Source of the DNA: Amoebidium appalachense
Taxonomy: Eukaryota > Ichthyosporea
Assembly: GCA_963693365.1 (NCBI GenBank)
Contig: CAVNZM010000005.1
Location: 6,448,001 to 6,512,000 of the forward strand
DNA: 64,000 bases
Reading direction: 5' to 3'
The translations under genes and the position numbers were made by a program. Numbering within the stretch: the stretch's first letter is position 1; the number at the start of each line of letters is the position of its first letter. The notes under the pieces were generated by a model. The model made no database searches. It was not told the origin of the DNA and saw only the letters and a program-made list of their open reading frames with translations. Positions 58,915 to 64,000 of this stretch are shown here, in pieces.

Positions 58915-61900
58915 TTTATCCTTCTTCTTCTGGAATGCTCGGACACTGGGCCCCCAAAAGGGCCTCCCCCCCGGGACACTCGACGATAAAATCAGCTACA
59001 TACAACAACAGACAAACAACCACACGTTTACAGTGATTTGCGAAACACAGTTTAAAAACCACCACAAATTCAACTCTACATTGGTCGACACATCCACACA
59101 CCCCGGTTACGCGAAAAACCGAGGCATTATTGTACTTGCCGCACCACACGTGAGAGTGAAGTGCAAACCGGTAGCAAAAACGGAATTCTCGGTTTCTATA
59201 GAGTTTCTTTCTAATGTTTTTACTTTTGTATATTACCCACCATCTATGTCGGTTGTCGAATTGACTCACGAGTTGTCACAGTTACCAATGTCCACTGTTA
59301 TTTTAGGTGATTTTAACACGCGACTCCACCACACAGACACACTGCAAGTGAGTGTCGGGTACCCATCTAAGCCCCCGGAGCGTGCTATCCCTTTAGCAAG
59401 GTATGTCCAAAGTCACACTTTGCGGTTCCCTCAAATATCCCATGCCCACAACACCGACTGGGGAGTGGCCTTTTGGCCATCAACCATGTCAAAACTCTCT
59501 CTCCCTCCTAACCTCTCTAGGTCATCTGACCACTCTCCTATCCTTTTCCTACCTAAGATCTCCCTTGATCTGCTCCCCCCTCCCCCTCCCACCTTTCGCC
59601 TCCGTCTATCCCAGCTTAAGTCACAGTGGGGTAGAGTTGATGTATGTGTATGCTATGCTACGAAACACCCTATATATATGCGCCTATTAGAATCTGCACA
59701 AGCCAGGCCAGATTCACATCTCGTACTACTAGATACATGCACTAACTTTATTGTTGATGATTTGATAGATCTCGGTGATTATGCTGGCGGTGGTAGGAAG
59801 GAATATCCCGATGCTCTCTTGTTACCAAACACCACTCCCGCTAGACTAGGTGAACCCCTGTCTCAAAAGGAAAGCTTGCGCCGGCTTGCTAGTATGAATC
59901 GATTTGGCCCCCCTGCTCGTATTATTGGTGATACCACTGGAGACCCCCTCATAGACTCTGATAAGTATTTCTCGGAACTGTTTAAAGATAGGACCCCCGC
60001 TCAGAAACCTATTGTGTGGCCTGTAGACCCATCTATCCCCATAGAATCGATCCTCCCCTTTTTCAGTCCCGATGCCATATGGTCTGTGATATCTAGTTAT
60101 AGCTCTAGTAAGTCTTGTGGACCTGATGGACTCCCTGCTGGGTTTCTTAAAATCCTTGTTCCCTCCTACCCACAAAAGGAAAGTGATCGTGCTATTAAAC
60201 CTGATCTTACTATCATGTTAAGCTCTCTCTTTTCTTGGTGTGTTAAATGTGGACATGTCCCGTCATCTTGGTTAGATACCTTAGTGATCCCCATAGTTAA
60301 GAAGGACTCTGAGGGCCCCATATCATCCTTTCGCCCCATTACACTAACCCAGGTTGTTCGTAGATTCTTTGAAGCTTGCTTACTTAGGTTTAGTTGCACA
60401 TCACCCTAGGTTTCAATCTATTCTTCACATACACCCATGCCAATCCGCTTTTCGTAAAAACAATTCATGTTATGTTCAAATAATGGCACTGCACGATTCT
60501 ATGCAAGTTGGTGCACAATATGTTGGCTTTATTGATTGGAAAACTGCTTACGATTCTGTCTCCCCTGGTCTCCTATGGGAAAAGCTTGCTGCACGGGGTG
60601 TACCACACTGCATTGGTGTTCTGTTAGAAGCACTCTTGTCTCAAACCTATGGTAGAGCTGTGGTTAATGGGCATCTTTCATATGGTTTTGCTCGTACTAG
60701 AGGTCTCTTGCAGGGTTCATTGCTTAGCCCCTTTTTGTTTAACCTATTTATAGATGATTTGGCTGTCAAGATTTACCCCGAAAACGATGACCCTATTAAT
60801 AACTTTCCGCCTGCACTTCTCTATGCTGATGATCTGTCCCTCCTTGCCCGTACCCCTAGACGCCTGCAAAGATTGTTCGATGTAGTGTCAGAGTGGTGCA
60901 AGGCAAACCTTATGATCCTTAACATAGACAAATGTGGTGTTCTTGTACCTGATATAGCTAACAATTTACACACATTTACATTATCATCTAAACCTGTACC
61001 TATAGTTCCAGAATACAAATATCTTGGTGTTCCGGTTGATTCTGTTGGTGTTATGTTTCCCCATATGGTCGAAAAGAGGGTAGAGTTGGCTCGTAAGCGG
61101 TTAGCTTTCTTCTCGGCTAATATTTTTAAAGACACACCCCTCCATCCTTCTATTAGACTTACATTTATTCGCACTTTTGTCTTTGTTCCCGGCATGTGAA
61201 TATGGTTTACCCCTTCTCGCCGCTTGGATCAAGAAAGAGAGAACTAGAGCGCTTAAACCCTTGGCAAATTTCCTTGAAGCAGAAGTTGCCTCCTTTCTAT
61301 CTAACAACTGTTGTAAACCTGGGCCTGTAACGCTCTCGATATATGGTCTGGTCCCAATAGCTGCTAGAGTATCCTATCTCGCGCTGAAATTCAATAAGCA
61401 CATAAGCCGCTTAAAGAAGTATTTGCCCTCCCACCCTCTCTTCTCTATCCGACCTGTCCCCTCCTCACCTCTCCCCTCTTTCCTCCCCTCTCTCTCCCCT
61501 TCTCCCCTGGGCACAAATACAAATAAACCCCGCAATAGTGTGTGTGTGACTTTGGACTGCCACTTACTTATTAAACATGTACACAATCACAAGATAATCA
61601 CGCAATATAACAAATGGAAAAAGATACCACACGACACTAGACCCGATGAAAGCATACACCTTGAAAAACTAAGCCTTATGTCTCGTTTTATATATACTGA
61701 CCGCCTCAACCATATTGCCAAATATGGCACTCGCAAGTGTATAACACCTAAATACATATTACCTTCCTGTAGAACTGGTCTTTCTCTAGCTGATGCTATT
61801 ATTGCCAGTGATCAATTACCACGCTTTTACTGTACACGTGCTATACAGTGGAGATCTAATAAGTATAAGGTGGCATCATTTGCATGCCCAAACAACACAC

Positions 61901-62115
61901 ACACACACCAGTTTAACCGGTCATGTATCGCCAAATGTAGTTTGATAGACCACATAATACCGCAACACACACACGTCACATTCACAACAGACACCCAGAA
62001 AGATAGCCTACCTGTAAATTACAACATCCTTGATTTTATACTAAACACGCGTAACTACGACCTGTTTATTAGATGTATTGATTGGCTTGAGAAACACATC
62101 ACTACAAAATTATAG
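58907..62115 (+). pseudogene. LINE-A ORF2: AP-endonuclease plus reverse transcriptase, two frameshifts
   Basis: The first frame (58907-60409) gives an N-terminal apurinic/apyrimidinic-type endonuclease: FFWNARTL, VICETQFKN (catalytic Glu), VILGDFNTRL, and SRSSDHSPILFL (catalytic Asp-His). Then comes the linker and start of RT (SCGPDGLPAGF). Frame 2 (to 61199) holds RT with LLYADDLSLLA. Frame 3 (61177-62115) holds the C-terminal domain. Compared with copy 1 there is +1 base near 60391 (GGTTTAGTTG for GGTTATTTG) and +4 bases near 61187 (CTTTGTTCCC for CTTCCC). A further 6-bp in-frame difference lies near 61805. Not functional as it stands, but only lightly decayed. Clade not assigned; endonuclease type excludes the site-specific REL-endo LINEs. 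Confidence 0.95.
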
Positions 62116-62116
62116 C

Positions 62117-62135
62117 GCACGCGCACACACACACA

Positions 62136-62201
<66 letters not shown>
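62117..62201. repeat. (CA)n in the LINE-A copy 2 3' UTR
   Basis: Starts GCGCACGCGCACACACAC right after the ORF2 stop. The same tract in copy 1 hosts the LTR element, so the CA repeat is part of the LINE and is spread with it. Confidence 0.94.
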
Positions 62202-62202
<1 letters not shown>

Positions 62203-62234
62203 CCAGCTGATACCGAGTGTCCCGAGGGGAGCCC

Positions 62235-62270
<36 letters not shown>

Positions 62271-62614
62271 GGGGAACCCCAACTAATTGATTTCTCCTTG
62301 TAGTCTTTATGGTGTCTCGTAGAGAAAGTAAACCCTGATATATAGTCACCACCCGACATCTATGTACGTGATCATGATATACCGCTGAGGGGATATTCCG
62401 AGCAAACCCCCCCCCCCCATACCTGAGACTGGTTCTCTTTGCCTCGAGTAAACAGCGTAAACCCCTGGTGTATATGGACCCAAAGCAGGCGTTTGGACCA
62501 ACGAGGAGGGTGGGACACATGAACATGTTCAACGAGAGCACAAAAGACATTCTCTGGCATAGGATGGGGGATTTCTTGGTGCATGGGGAAGCAGGAGGTT
62601 TGATGGATGCCTGA

Positions 62615-63928
62615 GCACGGGGTAAGAAAGTCACATTAGGAGAGGCCGAAAGGTCGTGGCCATTTGCAATTGGTGTAGTAGTATGACAACGGTTTAAAAG
62701 GTGTTGTTTAAGCATGCTACAGGGTAGGCCGAATATAAGATTACGTGAATTCTCGCTCTAGCCCACTAGAATCTTAGTTCCAGACCCCCCTAGCCCACGA
62801 GGACAAAGGGAAAAAATCTTAATTTTCATATGTGCAGTGGGGGCTAGCCAGCTAGAATCTTAAATTTTCCAAAAATCCTAGCGCTAGAAACTTATATTCG
62901 GAAAATCTTAAAATTAGCCTACCAGGGCCTGTAGTAACGTCTGTAGGTGTGATGTAAGCACCTGTAGCTTTGTAGCTGTGTGGCTTTATCAGTTTGAATG
63001 TGTGTAAAACGAACTTGAAGATTGTGATGTTTTGTTTTTTCACAGGAAAGAAATGTAAGAGGTTTTTTTTCCTTTGGTATATCGAGCTTTTTAAAATGGG
63101 GAACGGTTTGGGCATGCAAGTAACGTCAGTAGCTTTGATGTAAGCGCAAGTAGCTTTGTAGCTGTGCAGGTTTATGACTTTAAAAGTGTGTAGAACGAAT
63201 TCCTTCACCTGTGATGTTTGTTTTTTTCGCAGGAAAGAAATGTATGCAAGAGGTTTGTTTTCTTTGGTGTGTTGTGCTCGAGAGGAATTTACAAGAAGGC
63301 ACAACTGGACGGCGAATGTGAAACGTGCATATACACAGAAGCAGTAAACAATGACTGCATACACAATGCTATTATTTGTACTTGGAGCTTAAGCAGTGCC
63401 TGCAGGTAGATCCTGCGCATGCACACGTGCGAACCATAGGGGAACCCCAGGAAAGGAAAAGGAGGCGATGCTTAGACTCCTATGAAGCACCCGATGATAT
63501 TGGATAGAATCAATTCTAATGCTTTTCCCATGACATAGACACTGACCAAGTTGAACATATGTACGAGTGTGCGACTTCTTTTTACGCTCCATATCACGTA
63601 ACATCAGACGCAATTGAAAAAGAATGATAAGGAGTGGTAGTAAGATATATCGAGGGAGGGAGGGAGAGCAAGGCGCTGGGAGCTGGGGGGGAAGGGATAA
63701 GAGAGAAAGAGAGAGGAACGGTTAGCACTAGCAAAATTGGTGTCTCAGAGTCAAGCCTCTCAAGCTTGGTTAAAAAGAGGGGCATTAAAAACTTTGTGCA
63801 GGGAGAGCTAGTCTCCCTGGGCGGTTTGGTGGGGTGGGCAGGGAATGCTGGTGGCAGTGGTGGTGATGGGAGGGAAGGGGGGCCGGGGGGAGGGGGAGGG
63901 GGGCAAAGGCAAACAAGCATACGTAGGG
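62615..63928. other. 3' flank of the hydrolase pseudogene and unique sequence
   Basis: Downstream sequence shows partial similarity to the flank of the intact hydrolase, so the duplication unit was larger than the coding region. Two LINE-free AGCTAGAATCTTA-like repeats lie at about 62767-62860. A purine-rich patch lies at 63650-63715. No convincing ORF. Confidence 0.6.
62930..63275. repeat. Tandem duplication of about 180 bp
   Basis: Two diverged copies, about 62930-63090 and 63112-63275. Both contain GTAACGTC, GATGTAAGC, GTAGCTTTGTAGCTGTG and CAGGAAAGAAATGTA. Confidence 0.85.
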
Positions 63929-63988
63929 ATGGGAAACCACATCACACCGAACACACAAGCCGTCGCCCGGATTTACGTAAACGGTGAG
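63929..63988 (+). CDS. Possible first coding exon of a gene running off the window
   Basis: ATG at 63929 opens 20 codons (MGNHITPNTQAVARIYVNGE) ending exactly at a strong donor, GAG|GTAAGT. MGNHIT has Gly at position 2 and Thr at position 6, compatible with N-myristoylation. The exon sits at the window edge, so no family can be assigned. It could equally be chance, since it is short. Confidence 0.35.
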
Positions 63989-64000
63989 GTAAGTGGACAA

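Larger units (their letters stand above)
57613..62465 (+). mobile_element. LINE-A copy 2: apparently full-length non-LTR retrotransposon, 4853 bp
   Basis: Inserted in the hydrolase pseudogene with duplicated TGGTG (57608-57612 and 62466-62470; possibly CTGGTG). It has a short 5' UTR (57613-57729), ORF1 (57730-58914), ORF2 (58907-62115), and a 3' UTR with a (CA)n tract, an A run (about 62240-62269) and the terminus GTAAACCCC with no poly-A. ORF2 has two frameshifts relative to copy 1. The 5' UTR holds a small inverted repeat (GGCCCTAAGGGCC). Confidence 0.95.
56851..62614 (+). pseudogene. Second alpha/beta hydrolase copy, inactivated and split by LINE-A copy 2
   Basis: Paralogue of the gene at 53023, in two parts: 56851-57612 and 62466-62614. 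Starts MAKVTPIQIH and keeps VTFDFRGMGSS, HLGHSLGAH, AFSDDEL and RRVGHMNMF. Lesions against the intact copy: a one-base deletion near 57167 (frame ends TSSTWDIP), a TGA at 57432-57434 where the intact copy has Trp, insertion of the LINE after PHL(V), and a small deletion near the C-terminus producing an early TGA at 62612-62614. The LINE insertion is flanked by TGGTG on both sides. Not functional as a full protein. Confidence 0.95.

Overview
This is eukaryotic nuclear DNA. The genes have many short exons with GT..AG introns, and microsatellites are extremely dense: (GT/CA)n tracts above 200 bp and G or C homopolymers of 58-76 bp. I cannot name the species. The mix suggests a protist or an early-branching opisthokont relative: an omega-amidase, a potassium-channel-T1-like BTB protein, an alternative NADH dehydrogenase, a cAMP-receptor-like 7TM protein, plus PIF/Harbinger, piggyBac, non-LTR and Ty3/gypsy-like elements. 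Nothing here looks bacterial or viral.

Layout: 1.1-8.3 kb (+) holds a NIT2-like omega-amidase gene of at least eight exons. 11.2-13.5 kb (-) holds a two-exon BTB/T1-domain gene. 14.27-17.42 kb is a complete PIF/Harbinger transposon with TAA target duplications, terminal inverted repeats and a four-exon transposase. It abuts a 577-bp AT-rich inverted-repeat element. 18.3-20.0 kb is an internally deleted piggyBac transposase. 21.38-28.50 kb is a nested transposon: a 5'-truncated LINE (LINE-A) with a 7-bp target duplication, interrupted by a 777-bp fragment of a second LINE family (LINE-B) and by a 3.57-kb minus-oriented LTR element with 480-bp LTRs. 28.5-33.7 kb shows no recognisable gene.

33.7-44.6 kb (+) is a complete 16-exon type II NADH dehydrogenase gene (543 aa by my splice model). 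47.5-49.5 kb (-) is a two-exon 7TM receptor whose first exon seems to carry a one-base frameshift. 53.0-54.0 kb (+) is an intact alpha/beta hydrolase gene. A paralogue at 56.9 kb is dead: frameshift, stop codon, and a full-length LINE-A copy (57.61-62.47 kb, two ORFs) inserted in it. Between the paralogues lies a 148-bp-arm, nearly perfect inverted repeat with a 37-nt loop. The last 70 bases may hold a first coding exon starting MGN.

The genes do not form a pathway. The notable features are the mobile elements, the long hairpin, and microsatellites sitting directly on splice sites. Exon boundaries were read by eye from reading frame and GT/AG signals. The 5' end of the omega-amidase gene was not found.
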